From Candidatus Bipolaricaulota bacterium (lineage in GTDB: Bacteria > Bipolaricaulota > Bipolaricaulia > RBG-16-55-9): 19,261 nt of DNA. The DNA lies in the NCBI GenBank assembly GCA_018609825.1, contig JAHEOA010000064.1:1-19261 (forward strand). Reading direction: 5' to 3'. The translations under genes were made by a program, and so were the position numbers. Within the stretch, counting starts at the first letter, position 1; each line of letters starts with the position of its first letter. Below the pieces are notes generated by a model. It was not told the DNA's origin and ran no database searches. It saw nothing but the letters and a program-made list of their open reading frames with translations. This document shows, one piece after another, positions 1 to 7,800 of the stretch.

Positions 1-2
1 CG

Positions 3-47
3 GCTTACAGCGAAGCCGTCGCTACGCTCAAGCACATGATCGGTTAA
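3..47 (+). CDS. Possible 3' end of a plus-strand gene entering from the left edge
   Basis: Fourteen sense codons ending in TAA at 45-47 read AYSEAVATLKHMIG. Third codon positions are mostly G or C, as in the genes of this window. The competing frame, open until the TGA at 89-91, has AT-rich third positions. The fragment would be convergent with ccsB. It is too short to assign a family, and it could be non-coding. What supports it is only codon composition and helix-like residue content. Confidence 0.25.
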   Translation, partial: AYSEAVATLKHMIG

Positions 48-129
48 GAAAGGCTAAAAAGCTAGATATTTCGTCAGAAAGGTGGATATGACTGTCGAAC
101 TTAAACCTGTGCTAGAGTCGATGTCTCAG
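48..129. other. AT-richer intergenic stretch downstream of ccsB
   Basis: This short segment is visibly poorer in G and C than the rest of the window. It contains a small direct repeat, AGAAAGG, at 48-54 and 76-82. I see no convincing hairpin terminator for the ccsB operon and no RNA gene. An ATG at 88 preceded by AAAGG looks like a start, but the reading frame behind it runs antisense through ccsB and is discounted. Confidence 0.3.
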
Positions 130-1050
130 TTACGTAAAGCTGTGCAGGCTGGAGAAGAAGTAATTGATGCCGATCCAGGCGTACAAGACGACGCCATAAG
201 CCGCCACCGACGCCCAGGCGACCTTGATGTCGCGCCAGCCGAAGTGCAGGCGGAGATGGAGATAGACGGCATAGGCGAGCCACGCGATGAGCATGGCCGT
301 CTCTTTGGGGTCCCATTCCCAGTAGGCCCCCCAGGCCTGTTTGGCCCAGATGCCGCCGAAGATGATCCCGCCGATGCCGTAGAAGGGGAAGCCGATCGCG
401 TTCGCCTTGTAGCTGAAGTCCTCCAACTTCTTGAGCGCCTCCGGCGGCTGGCCGCGGAAGCGTCGCCACAGCAACAACAGACTGGCGCCGAAGCCGGTCG
501 TAAAGAGCGCGATGCCGATGATCATGAAGATGACGTGGATGACGAGCCAATAGCTCTGCAAGGCCGGCACGACCGGTGCCACGGCTCGGGGAGCGATCGT
601 CGGCGAGGCCGACAGCGCCAGCATGGTGAAGGCGATGCCGGTGACGATGGCGCCGACGCCGGGAAAACGGTAACGGCGCTCGAAGACCAGATACGCCAGC
701 GGAATCAGCCAGGCCATGAACGTCAGGGTCTCATACGTCGTCGTGATCGGGAGAAAGACGCTGATCGCCCAGTCGGAGGCCTGGCCGAGCTCGATCGCGC
801 GCAGCACGACGCCGACCGTGCCGAGGACAACGCCGACCCCCGTGAGAAGGGTGGCCCAACGGGCCCAGCCGAGCGCCCGCGGCATCGTCGGGCTGGCCGC
901 GATTCCCATGGCTTGGGAGGATCGCTCGACTCGGCTCTCGGTCGACTCCGAGGGGGCCAGCACGGCTCCGAGGAGGTAGCCGAGAAACGCCAGGAAATAG
1001 GCCGGCGTGGCGAGAAAGAAGAAGAACGTGCTGTCGAATGCCATCGTCAT
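130..1050 (-). CDS. ccsB: System II cytochrome c biogenesis haem-handling protein CcsB/ResC (CcsA family)
   Basis: An integral membrane protein of the CcsA/CcmF/CcmC superfamily that, with ResB, carries haem across the cytoplasmic membrane and attaches it to apocytochrome c. Of 306 residues, about eight hydrophobic segments are visible. The tryptophan-rich haem-handling motif WGAYWEWDPKET lies near residues 240-260. Candidate haem-ligand histidines are H182 (in SYWLVIHVIF) and H303 in the C-terminal SSLHSFT, a typical family ending. The start ATG overlaps the resB stop as ATGA, indicating translational coupling. A second ATG six bases on (1044) has a better-spaced AAGGGGG and may be the true start. 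It is the last gene of the tlpA-resB-ccsB operon. Length is normal for bacterial CcsB. The family assignment is firm. Confidence 0.93.
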   Translation of the reverse strand: MTMAFDSTFFFFLATPAYFLAFLGYLLGAVLAPSESTESRVERSSQAMGIAASPTMPRALGWARWATLLTGVGVVLGTVGVVLRAIELGQASDWAISVFLPITTTYETLTFMAWLIPLAYLVFERRYRFPGVGAIVTGIAFTMLALSASPTIAPRAVAPVVPALQSYWLVIHVIFMIIGIALFTTGFGASLLLLWRRFRGQPPEALKKLEDFSYKANAIGFPFYGIGGIIFGGIWAKQAWGAYWEWDPKETAMLIAWLAYAVYLHLRLHFGWRDIKVAWASVAAYGVVLYAWIGINYFFSSLHSFT

Positions 1051-2696
1051 GATCCCCCTTTGGAGGCGTGGGCCAGCGCGTCCCGTTCGGACCCGACCGG
1101 CTCCCGCTCCAATTCCTGTTGAATGTCGCGGATGATCTTCTCGAACTCGGGCGTGAAGTCGCCCTTGCGGCTGCGGCCGCCGATGAGCACTTGGCCCGTG
1201 GATTCGTCGACGTGGGCCCAGACGGCCTGGTGGCTCAGCAACAGGTTGCCCACCAGCATGACGATCATGACGGCAAACGCCGAGTACGCCACCGGGACGC
1301 CGGGGTCCCAGCTCATTTCCAACCCCGTGAACTGGGGCGCCTTGAAGCCCTCCAGGTAGAACTTGTAGTCGCTGTCCACGGCGTTCTGCATTTGCGGCAT
1401 CCGGGAGAACGCCCAGGTGCGGAAGACCCGCTCGCCCGTCTGAGCGTTGCGCACGATCACGAACGCGGCAGGATTGTTGAGGCTCTGGGTCTTGCTGTAG
1501 GCCACGCCCTCCGAGAGCGCAAAGTCGGGCAGGAACGCGTTGAACTCGACCTCAAGATCCTGGCTGGGAACGCGGAACGTCTCGCCAACGGTGGCTTGGA
1601 ACTCCCCAATGGACTCGCCGTCGGCGTCCGTGATCCGGAACGTCGCCGTGGCCGCGTTCATCCAGTCCTCGCCCATGGCGGTCTGATACAGGCTAATCCC
1701 GCCGTAGCTGAACGGATGGTTGACCTCGGTGATCCCGGTCTTGACCTCCTGGCCTTGCTCATTGATCACGGTCAGCCGCGTCTTCCAGTCCATGACGCGC
1801 TCGGTGCCTTCGTAGTTCTCGCTCCAGAACTCGTCCACGCGGACCTGGAAATCCCGGTTCGGAACCTCGATGACGTCGCCCTCATGGGCGAGATTCATCT
1901 CGTTGTAGCCGAAGAAGTTGGTCACGCCGAGGCCGATGATCGCGACGATCAGCGCCACGTGGAAGACGTCGATGGCGTAGCGCTCCCAGCGGCGCCGCTC
2001 GGCCAGAATCTGGCCGTCGTCCTCGCGGACGGCGTAATGACGGGACCGTAGCGCGCCCCTGACGTCATCCTTGATGCGCGCCAGCGGCCGGCTGGAGGCG
2101 TCGATCGTGGCGGTGTTGGGCATGTTGGGCAGCGCCTGGGTCTGCTTGCGCGCCATGGGCCGCTTGACGTAGTGGCGCGAGGCCTTGAGGCGTTTGACCG
2201 TGCAGGCGGTCATGTTGACCAGGAAGAGGCCGAGAATGGCGTAGGTGTAGGGAGCGCTGAAGATCCGGAACAGGCCGAGCGAATGGAGCACCTCGAAGTT
2301 GTCCGGGCCGTATTGGGCCACCAGGTCGACGCGCCGATTGAAGTCGAGCTGGGGCACCAGCGTCTGGATCAGCCCGATGAGCACCAGCAGCGCGATGAGG
2401 GCGACGCCCAAGGGGATCGAGGTCAGGACGCGCGTCAGCGTCGGGCCCGCGCCACGTCGTTTGGCCTCGCGGATTCGCCCGCGCAGCCAGGACGCGAACG
2501 TCACCGACAGACTGAATCCGAGCACGAGCCAGAACAGCAGGGTGTACCACGTGCCCGCAAACGCCAACGTCGGAGGGACGACGTCCGGCTCGCGGAGCGA
2601 GACGATCGAGGCGAGCAGGGCAGCCGTCAGGAGCCCATACACGGTCCAGCGATGGGCGAAGACGGCCTCGATGTCGCGGGCGACTTGGCGGATCAT
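1047..2696 (-). CDS. resB: System II cytochrome c biogenesis protein ResB
   Basis: ResB partners CcsB/ResC in the System II cytochrome c synthetase of the cytoplasmic membrane. The 549 residues show the family layout. Hydrophobic segments lie near residues 17-33, 50-68, 92-112 and 148-166. A fifth (IDVFHVALIVAIIGLGVTNF) lies near 242-262, followed by a large extracytoplasmic domain rich in beta strands. A last membrane segment lies near 470-490, before a short charged cytoplasmic tail. The start codon lies one base after the tlpA stop (TGACATG) and the stop overlaps the ccsB start. All three genes therefore form one tightly packed transcript. Substrates are apocytochromes reduced by the TlpA/ResA protein upstream. 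Nothing looks broken. Confidence 0.92.
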   Translation of the reverse strand: MIRQVARDIEAVFAHRWTVYGLLTAALLASIVSLREPDVVPPTLAFAGTWYTLLFWLVLGFSLSVTFASWLRGRIREAKRRGAGPTLTRVLTSIPLGVALIALLVLIGLIQTLVPQLDFNRRVDLVAQYGPDNFEVLHSLGLFRIFSAPYTYAILGLFLVNMTACTVKRLKASRHYVKRPMARKQTQALPNMPNTATIDASSRPLARIKDDVRGALRSRHYAVREDDGQILAERRRWERYAIDVFHVALIVAIIGLGVTNFFGYNEMNLAHEGDVIEVPNRDFQVRVDEFWSENYEGTERVMDWKTRLTVINEQGQEVKTGITEVNHPFSYGGISLYQTAMGEDWMNAATATFRITDADGESIGEFQATVGETFRVPSQDLEVEFNAFLPDFALSEGVAYSKTQSLNNPAAFVIVRNAQTGERVFRTWAFSRMPQMQNAVDSDYKFYLEGFKAPQFTGLEMSWDPGVPVAYSAFAVMIVMLVGNLLLSHQAVWAHVDESTGQVLIGGRSRKGDFTPEFEKIIRDIQQELEREPVGSERDALAHASKGGS

Positions 2697-2697
2697 G

Positions 2698-3399
2698 TCA
2701 GCGCGTGCTCATCTCGTCGACGTCGTCAAGGACATCCGTCGTCTTCTGGAAGCCCTGCAGCATGGTCTGCTCGTCCATGGCGCCGTTCCAGTAGCCCATG
2801 ATGACGCCGCGCTCGTCGATCCAGAACGAGGTCGGCAGCGCCGTCAGGCCGTAACGAACGAACGCCTTGCCTTGGCGATCGATCAGGTTCGTGTAGGTAA
2901 TGCCCTGCCGCTCGAGGAACGCGCGCGCCTCGGCGACGGAGTGGTCCCAGTTGATCCCGACGATCGCGACGCGATCGCCGAACCGTTCGTGAAAGTTCTG
3001 CAGCGCCGGCATCTCCGCCCGGCAGGGCGCGCACCACGTGCCCCAGAAGTTGAGCAGCACCGGCGTGCCGCGGAACTCACGCAGGGAGACGTCCTGGCCC
3101 TCGAAGTCGCTGAGCGAGATGTCGGGTGCCCGATACCCCAATTGAGCCCCCGTCTGATCGGGGCGCACCTCCGCCCGCTTGTCCAAGAACTCGCCGTTGG
3201 AGGAGCGGGCGACCATCTGGCTCGTGTCAACTTCGGCGATCTCGGGCGTCTTCCCGCCCGGGTCGAGCGCGAAATACCCGTACGCCACCAGGACGAGCAC
3301 GCCGACCCCGGCCAGGGCCGTGGCCCCGATTGCGGCGTACTTCAAGGCGCGCAGCTTGCGCGGCTCGGACTGGTCATGAGGCCCCGGTGCGTCAGCCAT
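2698..3399 (-). CDS. resA: Membrane-anchored TlpA/ResA-type thiol-disulfide oxidoreductase
   Basis: A thioredoxin-fold protein expected to reduce the CXXCH cysteines of apocytochrome c on the outer face of the membrane. Of 233 residues, 1-20 are charged and cytoplasmic. A single membrane anchor spans about 21-44. The redoxin domain covers about 88-222 with the active site WCAPC (C123, C126) and the cis-proline loop LTALPT (P189). Order and spacing with resB and ccsB match the classical resABC module, so the job is cytochrome maturation rather than general disulfide exchange. The ATG has no Shine-Dalgarno sequence. A good -10 box ends six bases before it, so the mRNA is probably leaderless. 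The gene symbol is by analogy to Bacillus; TlpA is an equally fair name. Confidence 0.9.
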   Translation of the reverse strand: MADAPGPHDQSEPRKLRALKYAAIGATALAGVGVLVLVAYGYFALDPGGKTPEIAEVDTSQMVARSSNGEFLDKRAEVRPDQTGAQLGYRAPDISLSDFEGQDVSLREFRGTPVLLNFWGTWCAPCRAEMPALQNFHERFGDRVAIVGINWDHSVAEARAFLERQGITYTNLIDRQGKAFVRYGLTALPTSFWIDERGVIMGYWNGAMDEQTMLQGFQKTTDVLDDVDEMSTR

Positions 3400-3405
3400 A
3401 CCGTC

Positions 3406-3434
3406 AGTATAGAAATCGGGACTGATTTAGTCCA
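3406..3434 (-). promoter_or_regulatory. Sigma70-like promoter of the tlpA/resA-resB-ccsB operon (leaderless layout)
   Basis: Read on the minus strand, TGGACT (3434-3429), a 17-base spacer and TATACT (3411-3406) form a good promoter. The -10 box ends six bases before the ATG at 3399, so transcription would begin at or next to the start codon. No ribosome-binding purine run is present in the six bases between. The promoter sits in the 60-base gap after copZ. Confidence 0.6.
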
Positions 3435-3459
3435 TGATCTGGGTCAACCGATCCGTCGC

Positions 3460-3669
3460 TCAGTCGGCCGCTTTGGCGTCGTAGCCGGCCTCCTGAACCG
3501 CCTGGACGAGCGCGTCGGTGGCGACGTCCTCGCTCAGCTCCAGGCGGGCGGTGCCGCCCTCGAGCGACACCTCGGCGGTCTGGACGCCGTCCACGTTCTG
3601 CAGCGCGGTCTGGACGTGCGAGACGCAGTGCTCACAGCTCATGCCGTCGATGTTCAGGGTTTTCGTCAT
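3460..3669 (-). CDS. CopZ-like heavy-metal-associated (HMA) domain protein
   Basis: A 69-residue single HMA domain with the ferredoxin-like fold of Atx1/CopZ copper chaperones. The metal site is GMSCEHC with C12 and C15 as thiol ligands. The rest fits the family, including GVQTAEVSLEGG and the closing AGYDAK. It is cytosolic, with no signal or anchor. The ATG overlaps the yqeG stop (ATGA at 3666-3669) and is preceded by GAGGAGG ten bases upstream, so I chose it over longer readings that run back through yqeG in another frame. Copper(I) is the usual ligand. No P-type ATPase or copper regulator is in view. Because cytochrome maturation genes follow directly downstream, a role in supplying or buffering metal for respiratory enzymes is possible, but this is inference. 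Confidence 0.88.
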   Translation of the reverse strand: MTKTLNIDGMSCEHCVSHVQTALQNVDGVQTAEVSLEGGTARLELSEDVATDALVQAVQEAGYDAKAAD

Positions 3670-4232
3670 GGCGTACCATCCTCCTCGGGTTGGGGTTGGG
3701 GTCGGGCCTCGAGCGAACCGCCCGGCGCGGCGATCCACTGGCCGCTCAGCCGCAGGATCTGGCGCTCCAGCCAGCGTCGCACGCGCGTCGAGCGCGTCTC
3801 GGTCTCCGGGTCGAACGGCCGGACCAGCACCGTGTAGAGGCCGAGTCGACGCGCGCCCAGGACGTCGGTGAAGATCTGGTCGCCGATCATCGCGACCTCG
3901 GCCGCGTCCATATCGAGCGCGCGGAGGCTCTCGCGGAACCCGCGCGTGCCCGGCTTGCCGGCGTTGAAGCGGATCGGGTGCCCGTCCAGCCCCGCCCGAA
4001 CCGCGTCGCGATCGATCCCCTCGTCGTTGCTCAGAAACGCCAGCGCAAACCCCGCGGCTTCGACCTCGGCCAGCCAGCGCAGCACGCGCTCGTCCCACTC
4101 GGTGAAGCCCCAGGCGCCCAGCGTGTTGTCCAGGTCAAAGATCATGCCGCGGATCCCCTGCGCCCGAAGCTCGTCCAAGTCGAGCTCGAAGACCGATCTC
4201 ACGTGCTCGTGGGGCAGCAGACGTGGGATCAT
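3666..4232 (-). CDS. yqeG: YqeG family HAD IIIA-type phosphatase
   Basis: A cytosolic HAD-superfamily phosphohydrolase of 188 residues. Visible motifs are the nucleophile block FDLDNTL (D33, D35, T37), motif II FLSND (S68), the lysine K93 in NAGKPG, and the acidic motif GDQIFTD (D118, D123). A C-terminal extension of about 30 residues is proline- and acid-rich. The family includes Bacillus YqeG and is related to mitochondrial Gep4, a phosphatidylglycerophosphate phosphatase. The same reaction is plausible here because a CDP-alcohol phosphatidyltransferase lies in the same window. The start ATG overlaps the stop of the preceding DUF4911-like gene as ATGA, and the stop overlaps copZ the same way, so translation is coupled. 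Family certain, substrate inferred. Confidence 0.9.
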   Translation of the reverse strand: MIPRLLPHEHVRSVFELDLDELRAQGIRGMIFDLDNTLGAWGFTEWDERVLRWLAEVEAAGFALAFLSNDEGIDRDAVRAGLDGHPIRFNAGKPGTRGFRESLRALDMDAAEVAMIGDQIFTDVLGARRLGLYTVLVRPFDPETETRSTRVRRWLERQILRLSGQWIAAPGGSLEARPQPQPEEDGTP

Positions 4233-4468
4233 GATAGCGATGATCGCACCTCCCCAATGGGGACGTGCCGAGCGATGCCGTCCATCACGCGCTGGACGTC
4301 GTCCCAGAAGTCGGGCGCGACCAAGACCTTGACGAAGCGCTGCCCGTCGGCCACGTACCAATCGCGACGGACATGGGCGATGCCGTCGTAGGCGTCCATG
4401 ATCGTCTCCAGAAAGTAGATGTCGCGCTCGGCCATTTCGACGTACAGCTCCACCGTGTCTTGGCTCAT
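4229..4468 (-). CDS. Small DUF4911-like protein
   Basis: A 79-residue cytosolic protein with the pattern of short DUF4911 proteins: an early strand ending in RDIYFLETIMDAYDGIAHVR, a middle strand (DWYVADGQRFVKVLVAPD) and a C-terminal helix (FWDDVQRVMDGIARHV). Function is unknown; I cannot give a reaction. The start has GAGGAG five bases upstream and a promoter about 100 bases upstream. The stop overlaps yqeG by four bases, so it is the lead gene of a three-gene operon. The family name rests on my memory of the residue pattern, not on a search, so the DUF label is moderate while the coding call is strong. Confidence 0.8.
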   Translation of the reverse strand: MSQDTVELYVEMAERDIYFLETIMDAYDGIAHVRRDWYVADGQRFVKVLVAPDFWDDVQRVMDGIARHVPIGEVRSSLS

Positions 4469-4564
4469 GCCGGCTCCTCGTGTTCGACGTCGCTCGGCGT
4501 CCGGCGGAGACAGAGCTCCGTGTCCAGATCCCGCCGGGGCGCGGCCTCGACGACCGGTAACGCC

Positions 4565-4592
4565 ATTCTACCAACTCGGCCTTCCCTGTCAC
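4565..4592 (-). promoter_or_regulatory. Sigma70-like promoter of the DUF4911-yqeG-copZ operon
   Basis: On the minus strand, GTGACA (4592-4587) matches the -35 consensus at five of six positions. It is separated by 16 bases from TAGAAT (4570-4565), which also matches five of six. The expected start point is near 4558, giving a leader of about 90 bases before the ATG at 4468. Confidence 0.6.
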
Positions 4593-4724
4593 CGTCACGA
4601 TCGATGGCCGGGACGGCCCTGCCGGCCTCATCGATCAGCATCCCCATGAGGGCGTCGTGCGTCTTGAGGCGGACCCGGGGCAGCCTTCGGGGCACGGCGC
4701 CGGGCAAACAGCTCAAGAGCGTAT

Positions 4725-4768
4725 GAAAGCCGCGCACCGGCCCGTCCGCGTTGGACGGGCCGCGCGGC
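4725..4768 (-). terminator. Probable intrinsic terminator of the isomerase gene
   Basis: On the minus strand, GCCGCGC and GGCCCGTCC pair with GGACGGGCC and GCGCGGC around a five-base loop, with a three-base bulge (GGT) in the descending arm. This gives 16 base pairs, almost all G-C. It is followed by TTTCAT, a short rather than classical U-run. It begins about 38 bases past the stop codon of the parvulin-TPR gene. Confidence 0.6.
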
Positions 4769-4806
4769 GCCGCATTTCTCATGGGTCGAGGCAGGTCTGA
4801 ACCGCG

Positions 4807-7800
4807 TTACTGTCCCTCGCCGGAGGTTCCGCTGCCTTGGCCTTGGCCCTGCCCCTGCGGCGCGGAGGACGAGCCGCCCTGCGAGGACGACTGCGACTCC
4901 AGCTGGCTTTGCAGCTCGGAGACGCGGTCGGGGCGGTAGTCGGGATAGTTCTCCTGAAGCGTCTGCAGGCGCTGTCGCGCCTGATCGGTCCGACCCTGCT
5001 CGAGATAGAGGCCGGCCAGCTGGACGAGCGCGTCCTTGCCGTCCTCGCCGAGCGAGCCCTCGCCGTTGATCGCCCGATCGGCCTCCAACAGCGACTGATA
5101 GATGGGGAGCTTGTCGGACGCCGACGGGTCCTGGAGCAGCGCGGACTTCAGATGGTTCTTCGCCTGTTCGGGCCGATTGAGCGCGAGCTGGGCCTCGCCC
5201 ATGCCGCGATGAGCGCGCCAGTTGTCCGGCGCGTCCTCCAGGATCGTTCGGTACTGCTCCATCGCGTTGCTGGGCTGGCCCGCGTTGCGATAGAGCGTGG
5301 CCAGTTGGAATCGGGTGTCCTGGTCGCCCGGATCGATCTCGAGGATCTTCTGGGCGACCTCGATCTGGGTCGACTGGCCGGCGCGCAGCTCCAGCGCCCG
5401 GCGGTACTCGGACAACGCGTCCTCGGTGTTGCCCTGCGCCCGATAGGCGTCGCCCAAATTGATGTGAGCGGGCGCGGAGTACTGGCCCGCCGAGCGATTG
5501 ACGACGCTCTCCAGCGTGGCCACGGCGTCCTCAACCTGGCCGGACTGGAGTTGGGCCTCGCCGAGCTGGATCTCCACGTCCATGGGGTTATTGACGCCGG
5601 CCTCCAGCGCGGCGTCGTAGGCCTCGATGGCGTCCGCATAGGCCTTCTGGTCCATGTGGAGGTCGCCGAGCAGCTTCTGCACCTCGCCGAGGCGTCGGTC
5701 GGTTGAGGAGAGCTGATCGCGCAGGTCGCTCAGCACGTCGCGCGCTCGGGTGAGCGGCTCCTCGTTGCCCGTCGACTCGGCCTGATCGAGATAGGTCTTG
5801 GCCAAGTTGATGCGAACGTCACGCCAGGTCGAGGAGCCCGTCTCCACCAGCTCGGCCGCGCTGGAGAGGCTCTCCACGGCCTTGGCGTGGTTGCCCTGGT
5901 TGGTGTGGATCTCGGCCGCCAACGTGTGGGCGTCGGCGTAGTCCGGGTCGATCTCGAGGGCGCGGTTGATCTGGGTCAGCGCCCGGTCGGCGTTGCCGAC
6001 CGTGTTGTTCAGGAACCGAGCATAGTAGTAGCGCAGCTCGGCGTTCTCCGGCGCCAGGTCGACGACGCTCTGGAACTCGGAGTCGTCGCTCTGGCCGTAG
6101 TTGCCGACGCTGGCCAGGAACGCGTCGACGGCGTTCTGTTTCGCCTCGGTGAGGCGCTCCTGCAGCGACTGGCGCTCGTCCTCGGCGGCGTCTTCACCCA
6201 GGCTCTCGAGCCGGCTCTGCAGGATCTCGACCTTGTTCTGATAAAGCAGACTCTGATAGTAACCAATGTTCGGGTCGCTGGCCCCTGAGGAGCTGGCCTC
6301 GTCATAGGCCGCGATGGCCTGATCCAACAGCTCCAGCTTCTGCGCGTTGTCCTCGACCTGGTCGGCCTCGTTCTCGAGGCGATACGCCTTGAGGAGCTGT
6401 TCCTCGATGACGAGATCCGCGGCGTCCTCCTGCTCCTCGACCCACTGGTTGAAGCGGTCCTGGCGCTCCTGCTGCGTGTAGGCGTCCGTTACCTGCTGCT
6501 TAAGATTGTCCGTGGTGCGGCGTTCTTCGACCTGGATGACGTGGAAGCCGGCGTCGGAACGGAACGGCTCGCTCGTCTGGCCAGGCTCCATCTCGAACGC
6601 CTTCGCCTTCAGCCGGGTCGGCTGACTGGCGTCGTAGCTGATCCAGCCGAGGTTGCCGCCGTCGCCGGCGTTCGAGCCGTCGGAGTATTCCCGAGCCAAA
6701 GCGGCAAAATTCGCTTCGTCGCCCTGGAGTTGCTCGTAAACCGTCTGGATCTGGCGCTCGGCGGATTGGATCTGTTCCTCAGAGGGCTCTGAGGGGAGAC
6801 TGACCTGGATCTGTCGAACGCGGGCTTCAGTCTGAGACGGGAATTCCTCACTTTCGCGAGCTGAGGACAGCCAGCTCTGGAAGCGTTCGTCCTGGACGCT
6901 GGAGACGTAATCCTGCCGGATCTGATCCCGGGACTCGTCGAAGCCGGTGGTGCGCTTGCCTTCCAGCTTGATTAAGTGGATGCCGAACTGCGTCCGGACG
7001 GGATCGGAGATCTCGCCCTCCTCGAGCGCAAACGCCGCCTCCTCGAACGGGGCCACCATTTGGCCCTTGCCGAACCAGCCGAGGTCGCCGCCCTGTGCCC
7101 CGCTGGGCCCGTCGGAGTACTGGCGCGCCATCTCGGCGAAGTCGGCCCCTTCGTCCAGCTTCTGCTGGATCTCGGCGATCTGTTGTTCGGCGGACTGCGC
7201 TTGGGCGTTGGAGGCGTCCTCGGGAAGCTCGATCAGGATGTGGCGCGCGTGGATCTCGTCGCTGCCGTACTGGTCCTGGTTCTGTTCGAAATACGCGCGC
7301 AGATCCTCTTCCGTGGGCGCGACGGGATGGACCACCTGGGAGAGGAACTGCTGCTTGTTGTTCTCCACATAGCTGAGCAGATCCTCCGTGGTCGGGTTGA
7401 TCTCACCCACGACCTGATCCTGAAGCCTCTCTTGCTTCAGCTGCTGTCGGGCTTGCCCCCGGAGATAGTTCTTGAACTCGGAGACGGAGCCGGTGGAGAG
7501 GTTGAACGCCTGCGCGAAGCGCTGTCGTACTTGCGGGTTCTCCAAGGCCGTCTTCAACCGTTCCTCGGTCACGTTGTTCTGCTGCAGGAACTGCTGATAC
7601 TGCTGACGGAAGCGCTCGTCCACGTCCGTCTGCGGGACCGACAGTCCGCGCTCGTCGGCCTCTTGGGAGATGAGTTCGCTCTGGATCAACTGCTCAGCGG
7701 CTTCATTACGCAACTGCAGGCGATAATGTCCGCCGCTGGCGCCTTGGAGCCGCTGCTGGAAGTTGCCCCCGAACTGCGAATAGAGTTGCTGATAGCGCTG

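Larger units (their letters stand above)
4469..4806. other. 338-base gap between the isomerase gene and the DUF4911-like gene
   Basis: From the right, the gap holds the probable terminator of the isomerase gene (4725-4768). It then holds about 130 bases with nothing recognisable, and then the promoter (4565-4592) and an untranslated leader of about 90 bases for the DUF4911-like operon. A minus-strand frame of 105 codons (4782-4465) crosses everything and ends in an ATGA overlap with the next gene. It lacks a ribosome-binding site, contains the terminator and promoter inside it, and has an odd composition rich in Arg, Pro and Ala. I judge it probably not translated as a whole. A shorter version starting near 4650 cannot be excluded. 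Confidence 0.4.

Noticed and set aside
82..1122. Plus-strand 346-codon frame with an apparent ribosome site and ATG at 88
   Set aside because: It is antisense to ccsB along most of its length and its translation is Arg/Asp/Gly-rich low complexity, typical of the reverse strand of a high-GC gene.
2299..3837. Plus-strand 512-codon frame
   Set aside because: It runs antisense across resB, tlpA and copZ, which all have clear families; its own translation shows no recognisable domain.
3460..4098. Long upstream extension of the copZ frame (212 codons)
   Set aside because: The extra part lies over yqeG in a different frame and is Arg/Gly/Ala-rich; the HMA domain begins cleanly at the ATG at 3669, which has its own GAGGAGG.
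4465..4782. Minus-strand 105-codon frame overlapping the DUF4911-like start as ATGA
   Set aside because: No ribosome-binding site, unusual composition, and it contains both the isomerase terminator and the operon promoter. It is kept only as a possible short peptide in the findings.
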